Assembly: GCA_951813605.1 (NCBI GenBank)
Contig: OX638379.1
Coordinates: forward strand, 2,242,471-2,306,470
Length of the DNA stretch: 64,000 bases
Reading direction: 5' to 3'
From: an uncultured Bryobacterales bacterium
GTDB taxonomy: Bacteria > Acidobacteriota > Terriglobia > Bryobacterales > UBA6623
The notes under the pieces were generated by a model that saw only the letters and a list, made by a program, of their open reading frames with translations, searched no databases and was not told the DNA's origin. This document shows, one piece after another, positions 40,519 through 48,666 of the stretch (positions within the stretch are counted from its first letter, which is position 1; every line of letters starts with the position of its first letter). A program made the position numbers and the translations under genes.

Positions 40519-41583
40519 CTATTCGTACGAGACCCGCACGTCCCAGCGGAACTCCGCTCCCGGATCCAGATAGATGAGGCCTTGACGCTGCACTAGGGAA
40601 TTCTGCAAGCCAACCCATGGTTCGGGGCTAAAGAATCCGTTCCTCACGTCGCCCCAGACGTTGAAGAGGATCACGGGAGGATCCGGGATTTCGCTGGCGT
40701 GATGGGAAATGCGGAGAGTCAATCCCGCTGGGTCGCGGTATTCGATGTAGGGATCCTGGCCCTCGGTGTACCCGGCAAGGGATGTCGCTGTCAGCGGGGG
40801 GTAGTCCCCAAGAGTGAATCCGTCGGCGTACGAGAGGGGCCGGGTCTCGCCTGTCGGGATCCCGTAGTTTGTTTTTAGAATCTCGGTCGTGGAAGGGCTG
40901 GTTAGCACCATCTCGGCCGGGTCACTTCCTTCGATCAGTGGCGCCAGGAATGTAATGTGATTGCCGATCGAGAAAAACATCGGCTCGGAGTTCCCTTCGC
41001 CGGCGGTGACCACGTAGCGCAGCTCCAGGGCCCCCTCTTCGACAACATATTCCACCGTGCAACGGAACCCGAACGGATACATGCTGCGGGTGTCCGGACT
41101 GTCGGCTAGGCTCAACAAGGCCCTAGCGCCCTGCCCGCCTGCGGACGTCCCCTCGACCTCCCAAGCCAAATCGCGAGCGAACCCGTGAATCGGCATGGTG
41201 CGGCGCACGCCGCCATGCTCGTAGGCCCCGCCATCAAAGCGTTCTCCTGCCCGGCGACGTGCCTCCAGGTCCGGCGGAAAACTGCGCCCTGTGGCAGGCC
41301 ACAGGAACGGGCCCTTTCCCCCGAAACCGCTGCGCGGCGAGTAGTCGCGCGCCAGCTGGAGCGTTTCCAGCCAGTTCCCGTCGTGCATCACGCGCAGCCC
41401 GCTGAGTTCCCCGCCCTTGCTTGGCGCGATGGCAGCTTCGATGCCCCCCGCTTCGTCCCGCAGGACGATCAGCCCGGTCTCCGACCCGTCGATGCTTTGG
41501 GCCGTTTCGACGCTGTAGCGCGAGGTGGGCGCATCGCTGCCGCAGCCGATTGCGAGCAAGAGCGGGACCCAAGTGAATCTCAT
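40519..41583 (-). CDS. Aldose-1-epimerase-like lipoprotein
   Basis: 354 residues; the start is the ATG giving FTWVPLLLAIGCGSD, a lipoprotein signal with Cys in the lipobox. The rest is a galactose-mutarotase-like beta-sandwich: IEAAIAPSKGGELSGLRVM, GGKGPFLWPATGRSF, MPIHGFARDLAWEVEG and a late Glu in PWVGLQNSLVQ. Catalytic His/Glu positions seem present, but the substrate sugar is unclear. It lies between two enolase-superfamily genes of opposite strand. Confidence 0.8.
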   Translation of the reverse strand: MRFTWVPLLLAIGCGSDAPTSRYSVETAQSIDGSETGLIVLRDEAGGIEAAIAPSKGGELSGLRVMHDGNWLETLQLARDYSPRSGFGGKGPFLWPATGRSFPPDLEARRRAGERFDGGAYEHGGVRRTMPIHGFARDLAWEVEGTSAGGQGARALLSLADSPDTRSMYPFGFRCTVEYVVEEGALELRYVVTAGEGNSEPMFFSIGNHITFLAPLIEGSDPAEMVLTSPSTTEILKTNYGIPTGETRPLSYADGFTLGDYPPLTATSLAGYTEGQDPYIEYRDPAGLTLRISHHASEIPDPPVILFNVWGDVRNGFFSPEPWVGLQNSLVQRQGLIYLDPGAEFRWDVRVSYE

Positions 41584-41969
41584 GACCGTCAGCATATCGG
41601 AAGGACCACCAACATCCGCACCCGCGCTCGCCCGGTACGACGGTGACGGCGCATCGCCGAGAGCGCCTTGCAGTGCCGAAAGGGCCGGGGCTTTGCCTAC
41701 GGCAGTCGGTCCGAAGGATCGACAGCCTGATGAGGGCCGAACGGACAGGTCGGATTCAAACCCCGGTCCACTCCCCGAACCATTCCGTACCGAGGAATTC
41801 CAATACTTCTAGCGAACGCGCCGGGCACCGCATTCCAGCAAGTTCGGACAGCGCTGGCTCGAGCACCTAGAGAGCCTTGAGTCTTCCCTGTCAAGAGCGA
41901 GGCTTGTCGCAGCCGGGGCCTCGAAGCAAGAAGCGCTACCCCTCGCCATTTCGTATAATCCTGTTCGCC

Positions 41970-43187
41970 ATGCGTCGAAGAGACCTACTGCAATCGTCGA
42001 TTCTCGGCTCCGCTGTCGCGCTGGCTGTGCCAGAGGCGCGGGCCGCGCTCCCGAAGGCCAAGATAACCAGAGTCCGATTCTATCGCGTTGCCGACTCCCG
42101 CCCAATCTTCAACCAAAGCGGGCATATGGTGACCGTCGAGACTGATGCCGGGATTACCGGGATCGGCGAAGGCGGGTCGCCCGACAGCGTCGAGCAGCTC
42201 GGCGGGATGATCATCGGCGAGAATCCGTTTCGCATCGAGCACCTCTGGCAGCTCATGTATCGCGGCTACTTCTATCCTCCCGGACGCGAAAAGATCCACG
42301 CGCTGGGCGCGCTCGACCTCGCGTTATGGGACATCAAGGGGAAGGCGCTCGGCGTGCCGGTATGGCAGTTGCTGGGCGGACTGACCCGGGATTACGTGGA
42401 GTGCTATTCGACGGGTTTCCCTGGCGAGGGATCGATCCGCGAGAGGGCGCGAGCTTGCATCGAGGCCGGCTTCCGGGCGTTTCGCACGGGAGGAGCCGGG
42501 TCCAGTGGCGACGCCCCGTACCGACATCGCCAAGCGGTAGACGAGACCGTCCGGGTTTGCCAGGAGATTCGAGAGGGCGTCGGTGACGATGGCGAATGGG
42601 CGATTGACTACCACACTCGTTTCGACCTGCCTGACGCAGTGCGGCTGTCATCCCTCTTGGAGCCATTGCGGCCTATCTTCTGCGAGGACTTGGTGCGGTC
42701 GGAAAACCCGGAGGTCTATCGGACACTGCGCCCGATGGTGAAGGTGCCGATCGCGGTGGGCGAGCACTTCGGAGACCGGTGGGATGCCAATGTCCTTATC
42801 GAGAACCGCCTGATCGACTACTCGCGGGTGTCGATCCCGAATTGCGGCGGCATTACCGAGTTCATGAAGCTCGCAGCGCTATGCGAAACCCACTATGTCG
42901 GCCTGATCCCGCACTTCACGGGACCGGTCTCGGAAGCGGCACTGGTCCACTGCTGCGCTTCGCTCTCCGGCCCCGCGATGATGGAAATGACTGGCGCCGG
43001 CGCGAAGACCCATGCCCACCTGCCCGTGCATTATGACTTCCGAAACGGCAAGATGTGGCCCAACAACCGGGTGGGCTTGGGAGTCGAATTCGATCCGGAC
43101 GAAGCGCAACTCGTGCTGGAAATCACCGAGCGCTCGAGACCGATCCCCCTTCTTGCGCGGCCCGACGGATCGATAACAAACTGGTAA
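41970..43187 (+). CDS. Exported enolase-superfamily protein
   Basis: 405 residues. The ATG before RRRDLLQSSILGSAVALAV gives a Tat-like signal peptide. Landmarks: VTVETDAGITGIGEGGSPDS, ALGALDLALWDIKGKALGVP, GFRAFRTGGAG, WAIDYHTRFDLPDAVRLS (metal Asp), FCEDLVRSENPE (Glu), AVGEHFGDRWD (Glu) and LIPHFTGPVSEAAL. These fit the mandelate racemase/galactonate dehydratase groups. A TATAAT occurs at 41954-41959, too near the start codon to be trusted as a promoter without data. Confidence 0.88.
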   Translation: MRRRDLLQSSILGSAVALAVPEARAALPKAKITRVRFYRVADSRPIFNQSGHMVTVETDAGITGIGEGGSPDSVEQLGGMIIGENPFRIEHLWQLMYRGYFYPPGREKIHALGALDLALWDIKGKALGVPVWQLLGGLTRDYVECYSTGFPGEGSIRERARACIEAGFRAFRTGGAGSSGDAPYRHRQAVDETVRVCQEIREGVGDDGEWAIDYHTRFDLPDAVRLSSLLEPLRPIFCEDLVRSENPEVYRTLRPMVKVPIAVGEHFGDRWDANVLIENRLIDYSRVSIPNCGGITEFMKLAALCETHYVGLIPHFTGPVSEAALVHCCASLSGPAMMEMTGAGAKTHAHLPVHYDFRNGKMWPNNRVGLGVEFDPDEAQLVLEITERSRPIPLLARPDGSITNW

Positions 43188-43334
43188 GGATCCTAGCCGC
43201 TACATGCGACAGGCCCTTCGACGCGGGCTGGTTATTGCCAGGCGATAATCAGCTGCGATCCGGCTCGCTGCAGGATTGGAACAACCAGCCCAGCCGTAGC
43301 CGCATGATCATCCCTCCAAGGCCACCGCCCAGTC

Positions 43335-43706
43335 CTAAATCGGCTGCCCCCCGCGATGAATCAGGTGCAGGATGTTTCCTTCTGGGTCCAAGAAGAAGGC
43401 TAGGCGGTTGGGGCCAGCTTCAACGAACTGCACGATCTCGATTCCCTTTGACTGCAGGTCCTTGACTCCCTCATCGAAATCGTCCACCTTCACTGCCAAG
43501 TGGCGGATTCCGGGAGTGCGCATCCCTGTTTCGGCTGGGTCCCCTTCGGACGGGATCAGTTCAAGCATCGAACCGTCGTTCGCCCGGACAAAGACGTTCC
43601 CGCCATAGCGGTGGACGATCGGCATCTCCAGGTTGCGCTCGTACCAGCCAGCCAACCCCTCGGGATCCTTGGTGGCGATCGCCGTGTGTTCGATTCCGTT
43701 GTACAT
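43335..43706 (-). CDS. VOC (glyoxalase/bleomycin-resistance-like) protein
   Basis: 123 residues: MYNGIEHTAIATKDPEGL, FVRANDGSMLELIPSE, IRHLAVKVDDFDEGVKDL and FFLDPEGNILHLIHR. The paired beta-alpha-beta-beta-beta modules with His and Glu ligands are intact. Its ATG overlaps the lpxA stop (TGATG), so it is translated from the same transcript. The substrate is unknown. Confidence 0.9.
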   Translation of the reverse strand: MYNGIEHTAIATKDPEGLAGWYERNLEMPIVHRYGGNVFVRANDGSMLELIPSEGDPAETGMRTPGIRHLAVKVDDFDEGVKDLQSKGIEIVQFVEAGPNRLAFFLDPEGNILHLIHRGGQPI

Positions 43707-44521
43707 CAGTTTCCTTCCTTCTCGCGCCCCTTGCGGCGACAAACTCCGCGCTTGGAGGCACGGATGAACTCGACCATGTGCCGGACGTGCCGACCCTCGA
43801 TCTCCGCGTCCACCTTCGCCAGGGCTTCGCGCAGCGGTAGGCTCGAGCGGAACAGGATTCGATAGGCGCGACGGATGCGGTCAATTTCGACAGCGTCGAG
43901 GCCGGCTCGTCGCAGACCTACACGATTTAGGCCATGCACCGCCATGGTCGGGCCAACGTGTGTCAAATAGGGAGTCACGTCTTGGTTCACGCGGGTCATG
44001 CCGCCTACCATGGCTAGTTCGCCGACCCTAAGGTACTGCTGCACGCCCACAAGCCCCGACACGAATGCCCGGTCTTCGATTTCAACATATCCCGAGACGA
44101 GCGCCGCGCTGGCAATCACAGCACCGTTCCCGATCCGGCAATTATGCGCGATGTGGCCGGACGTCATGATGAAGTTTCGGTCACCGATGATCGTTGCGGA
44201 TTCCGGCGCGGTGCCCCTCGAGATAGTGAAGTGCTCCCGAATCGTGTTTCCGTTTCCGATGCGAAGGTACGAGCGGCCGCCGCGAAAGGCCTTGTCGAGC
44301 GGATCGCTCCCGAGCACCGCTCCCGGAGACACCTCGTTGTCGGTGCCCATCCTAGTCCACCGTTTCACCACCACGTGGGAATCGATCTTGCAACGCGCTC
44401 CGATTTCGACGTCGTCTTCCACGATAGTGAACTCCCCGATCGTCACTTGTGGGCCGATCCGGACGGTTGGCGCCACGCGAGCTGAAGCAGCGATCCTGGC
44501 AGACGGATGGACTAAGGGCAT
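43706..44521 (-). CDS. lpxA: Acyl-[acyl-carrier-protein]-UDP-N-acetylglucosamine O-acyltransferase
   Basis: 271 residues, first step of lipid A synthesis. A left-handed beta-helix of hexapeptide repeats (IGPQVTIGEFTIVEDDVEIG) is followed by VLGSDPLDKAFRG, FTISRGT and FIMTSGHIAHNCRIGNG, where the first His is the catalytic base. The C-terminal helices (EIDRIRRAYRILFRSSLPL) are present. No lpxD, fabZ or lpxB neighbour is seen, so it is a separated lpx gene. Confidence 0.93.
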   Translation of the reverse strand: MPLVHPSARIAASARVAPTVRIGPQVTIGEFTIVEDDVEIGARCKIDSHVVVKRWTRMGTDNEVSPGAVLGSDPLDKAFRGGRSYLRIGNGNTIREHFTISRGTAPESATIIGDRNFIMTSGHIAHNCRIGNGAVIASAALVSGYVEIEDRAFVSGLVGVQQYLRVGELAMVGGMTRVNQDVTPYLTHVGPTMAVHGLNRVGLRRAGLDAVEIDRIRRAYRILFRSSLPLREALAKVDAEIEGRHVRHMVEFIRASKRGVCRRKGREKEGN

Positions 44522-45306
44522 ACGTTAGGGACACTCGCCCGACTGGCGCAAGGGCCAATCTTCACATAGCATCAGGACAGTTGTCGAGCGAATGATCGCT
44601 CAGGTGGAGAGTGTCCGAGATTGATTTCTCGGTCTACGTGTTCCGCCACAATGGCTTGATGAAAATTGAAGTCCGCAGAACGCACTGGTGTTTCCTTTGA
44701 AATAGCGTCGCCTATTCAGCTCCGAAATTTCCTGCTCTATTTCATGAATGTAACGTACTCTTCCAGAACAGCCTCCACGCTCTCGATTACATTCATCTGA
44801 CCCGTTCGTTGAATGTTCCCGCCATCGCATCGCACGCATTGCGCGCCGCGGCAGGGGCCGACTGTCGGATTTCCCTGAACTGATGAGGCCATGGACCCGC
44901 GAAGCTCGCGGCGGCCAACGCGCGAAAACATGCCAGCACTGTGTGGGCTCAGCGCGACGTTTGATAGGCACACAACATGAGTCTTGTCCAACGAGAAGTG
45001 AACCTAAAGAGTGCGCGTGATTCCAGTGTGAGGTGAGCCTGGGACGGACCAGTTGAGCGGAGGATCCTCGGGAGGTGATCTTGCAGTTCGACTTGGCGGA
45101 ACTGCAGACCATAGGGCAGGTCGGCCGCTTCGTGGAGTAAGGCAACAGGATCGCGAGCAGGGGGCGCAGCCGCGGAATATGAGGCGCAAGGAGGCCTAAG
45201 CGCTGATCCGGGCGACGAGTGTAGCACGCCCTTCTCGTCGGTCTGAGACGGAGCCTCGCTAGGTGCTATTATCGGACGACTTAACAGCTCACTGAGGTGC
45301 AATAGA
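44522..45306. other. 785-base region, no gene assigned
   Basis: Upstream of lpxA on one side and of the antitoxin gene on the other. A minus-strand frame of 84 codons (44737-44991, TTG start, with CRGAQCVRC) is open but has no recognisable family and no good ribosome binding site. It marks the left edge of the accessory island. Confidence 0.4.
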
Positions 45307-45576
45307 TTGGGAACGATATTCTCCGTGGACGTGGTCCCTCTCGACGACCTTAAGGTCAATCCCAGCCGGGTAGTCAAGCGCGCGGCGGACGAGCACCGGC
45401 CAGTGCTCGTTACGAGCCGCGGACGCGGGGTCGCCGTAGTTCAGTCTCTCGTCGACTACGAGACGGCCGAGGAGGAGAGGGCCTTCATGCGTGCCGTGGT
45501 CGCTGGGCTGGCGGACTTGGAGTCCGGCCGGGAGGTATCCTTGGTTGCTGCCAAGGCGCGACTCGGTCTCAAGTAG
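45307..45576 (+). CDS. Phd/YefM-like antitoxin
   Basis: 89 residues from a TTG (a GTG six codons in is an alternative), preceded by GAGGTG. The body has VDVVPLDDLKVNPSRVVKRA, RPVLVTSRGRGVAVVQSLVD and YETAEEERAFMRAVVAG, the usual Phd/YefM DNA-binding fold and toxin-neutralising tail. The partner toxin frame begins five bases later but is broken, so this antitoxin is orphaned unless it serves another toxin. Confidence 0.8.
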   Translation: MGTIFSVDVVPLDDLKVNPSRVVKRAADEHRPVLVTSRGRGVAVVQSLVDYETAEEERAFMRAVVAGLADLESGREVSLVAAKARLGLK

Positions 45577-45580
45577 CTGG

Positions 45581-45874
45581 ATGCATACGGCCGCCATTCG
45601 TTTCGCCGAGTCGGCGATAACGGATCTGGCAGCCATCTGAAGCTGGTATGTCGACCAAGGGGTGCCTGTTGTAGGAGATCGGTTTGTCAAGCCAATCGTC
45701 ACCCGCATCGAAGCGCTGCGCGACCACCCAGAAATGGGCCGGATCGTGCCCGAGTTCTACCGGCCGTTCGTGCGAGAGCTGATCCATCCGCCATTTCGTA
45801 TCGTCTACCGCCTCGAACCGAAGCGCGTACGGGTCGTACGCGTCTGGCGCAGCGAACGGCTGCTGTCGAGCTAG
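45581..45874 (+). pseudogene. ParE/RelE-family toxin broken by a nonsense codon
   Basis: From ATG the frame reads MHTAAIRFAESAITDLAAI, then TGA (45638-45640), then in the same frame SWYVDQGVPVVGDRFVKPI, RIVPEFYRPFVRELIHPPFR and VYRLEPKRVRVVRVWRSERL. The second part is a clear ParE-type toxin. The family usually has Arg or a similar residue where TGA stands, consistent with a single CGA to TGA change. Initiation at an internal GTG (45662) would lack the first helix. A sequencing error cannot be excluded. Confidence 0.75.
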
Positions 45875-46242
45875 GGAGACGAGGACGAGTGAAGCTGTAG
45901 CACTCGTGCCCGTCTGCAGCGGTCCGCGGGATCGTCTCCCTCGCCAGTTCTGCAGCCGGCGCAAAGACCGCGTGCAACCACTCTCTAACTTCAGGCTGCT
46001 TTGCGATGGCCATAGCCTGCTTCCTGTCTGATTCCATTGAACAAGAATCAGCGGCCGACAATGGTCACCCTGAACCTCAGAGGCCTCTTGCAGGCTGCCC
46101 TATGCAAAACCTCCCACTTGAGCTGAGGTTCGGGCAGGGTTAGTGCGCAATTTGCAGAACGCGCAGTGGTACCATTATGGCCGCAAACCACATGAAAATC
46201 ACACGTAACTCGTTTATAATCAGAAACATATTCTCATTCGCA
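45875..46242. other. Spacer before the IS cluster
   Basis: About 370 bases, more AT-rich toward the right (46190-46240), without an identifiable gene. It ends at the tRNA-Cys-like fragment. Confidence 0.4.
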
Positions 46243-46289
46243 AAGAGGTCTGCAAAACCCTTATTAGTGGGTCCGATTCCCTCGGCGGT
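46243..46289 (+). tRNA. tRNA-Cys-like 3' half (remnant)
   Basis: GAGGTCTGCAAAACCCTT followed by TATTA and GTGGGTCCGATTCCCTC looks like the anticodon arm (loop CTGCAAA, anticodon GCA for Cys), variable loop and T arm of a bacterial tRNA-Cys. The T-loop is TCCGATT instead of TTCGATT, one T-stem pair is broken, and no D arm or 5' acceptor strand is found in front. Such 3' halves often mark integration sites. The evidence is short-range and visual. Confidence 0.42.
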
Positions 46290-46390
46290 GGTTCCGCGTG
46301 TTTGAACAGCCGGTCAGCGCCGCTAAGGTGGAGTTCGCAACTCTTCTGGACTACCGACCGAAGGGATTATTGCTGAGTGGGAGGTGATCA

Positions 46391-47125
46391 TCATCCCGTC
46401 TCCCCGTCGTGTTCCTGCCCGGTCGCAGGGGAGGGCTCCAGACCCCCTCCGGGCAGGCTTGCTTGTTCCAAATCTGGACGGACACGTCCCGACGCTGTGG
46501 CAGGTCGGTCGCGCCAGTACTGTTCGCAACGATCGAGATTGAAGTCGAGTTGCCGCCAGTAGGAGGTGGGCCGCGAGTCGTCGAGGACTTCGTCTAGCAG
46601 GCTTTCGAAGTAACGCAGGGCGCGGACAGGCTCGCCGCCCGGGCGGTCGATCAAGGTCATCGACTTGCGCACGCTGCCCAGCAGGATGGCCCGCCGGACC
46701 GTTTCCAGCGCCACCCCCGCTCGGAGCCAGCCCGCCGCCAGGCGCTCGTCCGCCGTTCCGAACTGGCCTTGCACGCAGGACGGCTGGTGGAACATCGCTT
46801 GCACGCGAGCGACATACACGGCGGTGTCCAAATCCGCCTCTCCGCCGTCCGGCACCCGCTGCCCAGGCTGCCGTTACAGGGCCTCTCGGCCTTCGTACGG
46901 CCAATACTCCGGTCGCACCCGCAGACGCGAGTCACGGTGCTGGTTGGAGGCCGCTGCAAGCTCGCAGACCCTCTTGCCCTCCAGCTCGCACAGGCAGCGG
47001 CCCAGCGGCGACTGGCTCTTGCCCAACTCCCGCGCAAAGGCGGCCCGCTCGAACTCCAGTCAGCTGCTGGCCCGCTCGGCTCGCAGGCAGGCGTACGCGA
47101 AGACCTTGCGCGTCGGGCCGCTCAC
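46391..47125 (-). pseudogene. Decayed HTH-containing hypothetical gene
   Basis: A frame starting at GTG (SGPTRKVFAYACLRAERASS) meets TGA at 47060-47062, continues with FERAAFARELGKSQSPLGRC (looks like a helix-turn-helix) and VCELAAASNQHRDSRLRVRP, meets TAA at 46874-46876, and continues with AVYVARVQAMFHQPSCVQGQ, LETVRRAILLGSVRKSMTLI and ALRYFESLLDEVLDD. The in-phase order shows one old gene of about 240 codons with two nonsense mutations. The function is unknown; such genes are frequent beside mobile elements. Its start lies at the broken end of the IS3 transposase. Confidence 0.62.
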
Positions 47126-47881
47126 GATTGTAGCATCGGATCCATTCCGCGATCCGCTCCCGCGCCGTGAACCCGTCCGCAAGCTCGCAGAAATACACGG
47201 CTTCGTACTTCTGCGAGCGCCACAGCCGCTCAATGAACACGTTGTCCAGGCAGCGCCCCCGCCCGCCCATCGAGACGAGGCTCCCGGCTCCCCGTAGGCA
47301 GCCCGTGAACGCCTTCCCGGTGCACTGGCCGCCGTGGTCCGTGTTGAAGATCTCCGGCGCCGGGTGCGCCCCTAGCGCCGCTAAGCAGAACTCGCTGTCC
47401 AGCGTGTTCGACAGCTCCCACGCCAGCACGCAGCGGCTAGCTCAGTCCATAACCGCCACCTGGTACAGAAACCTCCGCTGCAGCGGAATGTACGTGATGT
47501 CCGCGCACCACTCCTGGTGCGCCCGCTCCACCGCCAGGTCCCGCAGCAGGTAGGGGGAAATCCGATCTCCCGGATGCGGCTCGCTACGGCACGGCCGGTA
47601 GTAGATTGCCGCCAGCCCCATCGCCTGCATCAGCCGTCGCACCCGCCGGCGACCGGCCCGCCATCCCTCCCGCTCGAAGGACCGGCTCATCTGCCGGCTG
47701 CCGTAAAACGGATTCGCCGGGTACAGCTAGTCCAAGCGCCGCATCAACGCCAGCTGCGCTGTGCCCGGCCCCCGCGGCCGGTAATACAGCGTCGAGCGGC
47801 TCAGTCCCATCAAGCAGCATTGCAGGCTCAGGCTCGCCGGCGGATGGCCCCGCTCCACCAGGCTCTTGCGCGTAGCCCGGC
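47110..47881 (-). pseudogene. IS3-family transposase OrfB with two nonsense codons
   Basis: In-frame pieces: LMGLSRSTLYYRPRG, then TAG at 47727-47729, then PFYGSRQMSRSFEREGWRAG, HQEWCADITYIPLQRRFLYQ (first catalytic Asp), then TGA at 47442-47444 where the family has Trp (VxDW), then SRCVLAWELSNTLDSEF, IFNTDHGGQCTGKAF (second Asp) and VFIERLWRSQKYEAVY (Glu). The DDE triad survives in the DNA but cannot be translated as one protein. It ends at CYNRERP, before the normal C-terminus. Confidence 0.85.
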
Positions 47882-48178
47882 TCAGCGTTCCCACACGCTC
47901 CTCAAAGAATCCCGCTCCACCACCAGCTGCCCGATCTTCTCGTGCAGCTTCTTGATCTCCGCCTCCAACTCCTGCCGCTCGCCCGTGGAACCCCGCTCTA
48001 ACAGCTCCACCAGCCCTTCACTCGCCTTGCGCTTCCGCTGGCTCACGTGGTTCGGATGCACGGCGTGCTTGGCCGCGATCTGCTGAACCGTCTCGTCCCC
48101 GCGCGACGCTTCCTTCTCCACCCGCGCCCTGAATCCAGCCGTGAACTTCAGTCTCATCGCCATGTTGACTCCGTTCAA
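47882..48178 (-). CDS. IS3-family OrfA (helix-turn-helix protein)
   Basis: 98 residues: MRLKFTAGFRARVEKEASRG, ETVQQIAAKHAVHPNHVSQR (helix-turn-helix) and a leucine-zipper-like tail (ELEAEIKKLHEKIGQLVVER). The frame has no stop; the partner OrfB is dead. Confidence 0.85.
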   Translation of the reverse strand: MNGVNMAMRLKFTAGFRARVEKEASRGDETVQQIAAKHAVHPNHVSQRKRKASEGLVELLERGSTGERQELEAEIKKLHEKIGQLVVERDSLRSVWER

Positions 48179-48666
48179 CCCTGGCGAAGTCCGCCTTAGC
48201 TTACTGTCCGAATTTCCGACACTGCCTCAGCCTTCGACGCCGTCCCAATCCTATCGGTCACAAGATTCCGGACGCATGCAAGGACGGGTTCAAGAGAGTG
48301 CGAAACACCGACTGCCAATGACCATCGGCCTACGGCGAAAACCAGTATTTGGCCTGAAATCATAGGCTTGCGCACTAGAACCGAATCTGGTCGTCCGCTC
48401 CGGTTCTTCGGCGGTATCCGCGTACTCCACCGCCAGCAGAGGGTCCCGTTTTTGGGCGTACTGCACGATCCACGCCAGGCAGTCGCGACGGGACCGGCCT
48501 CACGGGGCGTAGTAGCACTCCGTAGTTCGGACGTTGCCGGACCTTTCAAGCTTGCGGAAAGCGGCGCGTAGTCGGCCAGTATCAGAGGAGAAGTCATGCT
48601 TTCGGTGTGCTCTAGACCTAACTTCCCCTCCAGAAAGTAGTCGGTGTCTTGATTTCTCTCTTAGTT
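48179..48666. other. Gap between the IS3 and IS1634 elements
   Basis: About 490 bases. A minus-strand stretch around 48370-48500 reads CLAWIVQYAQKRDPLLAVEY in one frame, which looks protein-like, but it is short and flanked by stops. Terminal repeats of the neighbouring elements should lie here; I could not place them. Confidence 0.35.

Larger units (their letters stand above)
47110..48178 (-). mobile_element. IS3-family insertion sequence, inactive and truncated
   Basis: Contains an intact orfA and a nonsense-broken orfB in the usual overlapping arrangement. Its 3' end merges with the decayed HTH gene near 47120, so the right inverted repeat is missing. I could not define the left terminal repeat. 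Confidence 0.82.

Noticed and set aside
41954..41959. TATAAT as the promoter of the enolase-superfamily gene at 41970
   Set aside because: It lies 10 bases before the start codon, leaving no room for a ribosome binding site, and no matching -35 box was found.
44737..44991. 84-codon minus-strand frame with a Cys-rich segment
   Set aside because: TTG start, no ribosome binding site, no family resemblance; kept only as a note in the gap description.
47442..47444. TGA at a conserved Trp of the IS3 OrfB as a sign of an altered genetic code
   Set aside because: A TAG at 47727 and a truncated 3' end occur in the same gene, and TGA ends many normal genes here.
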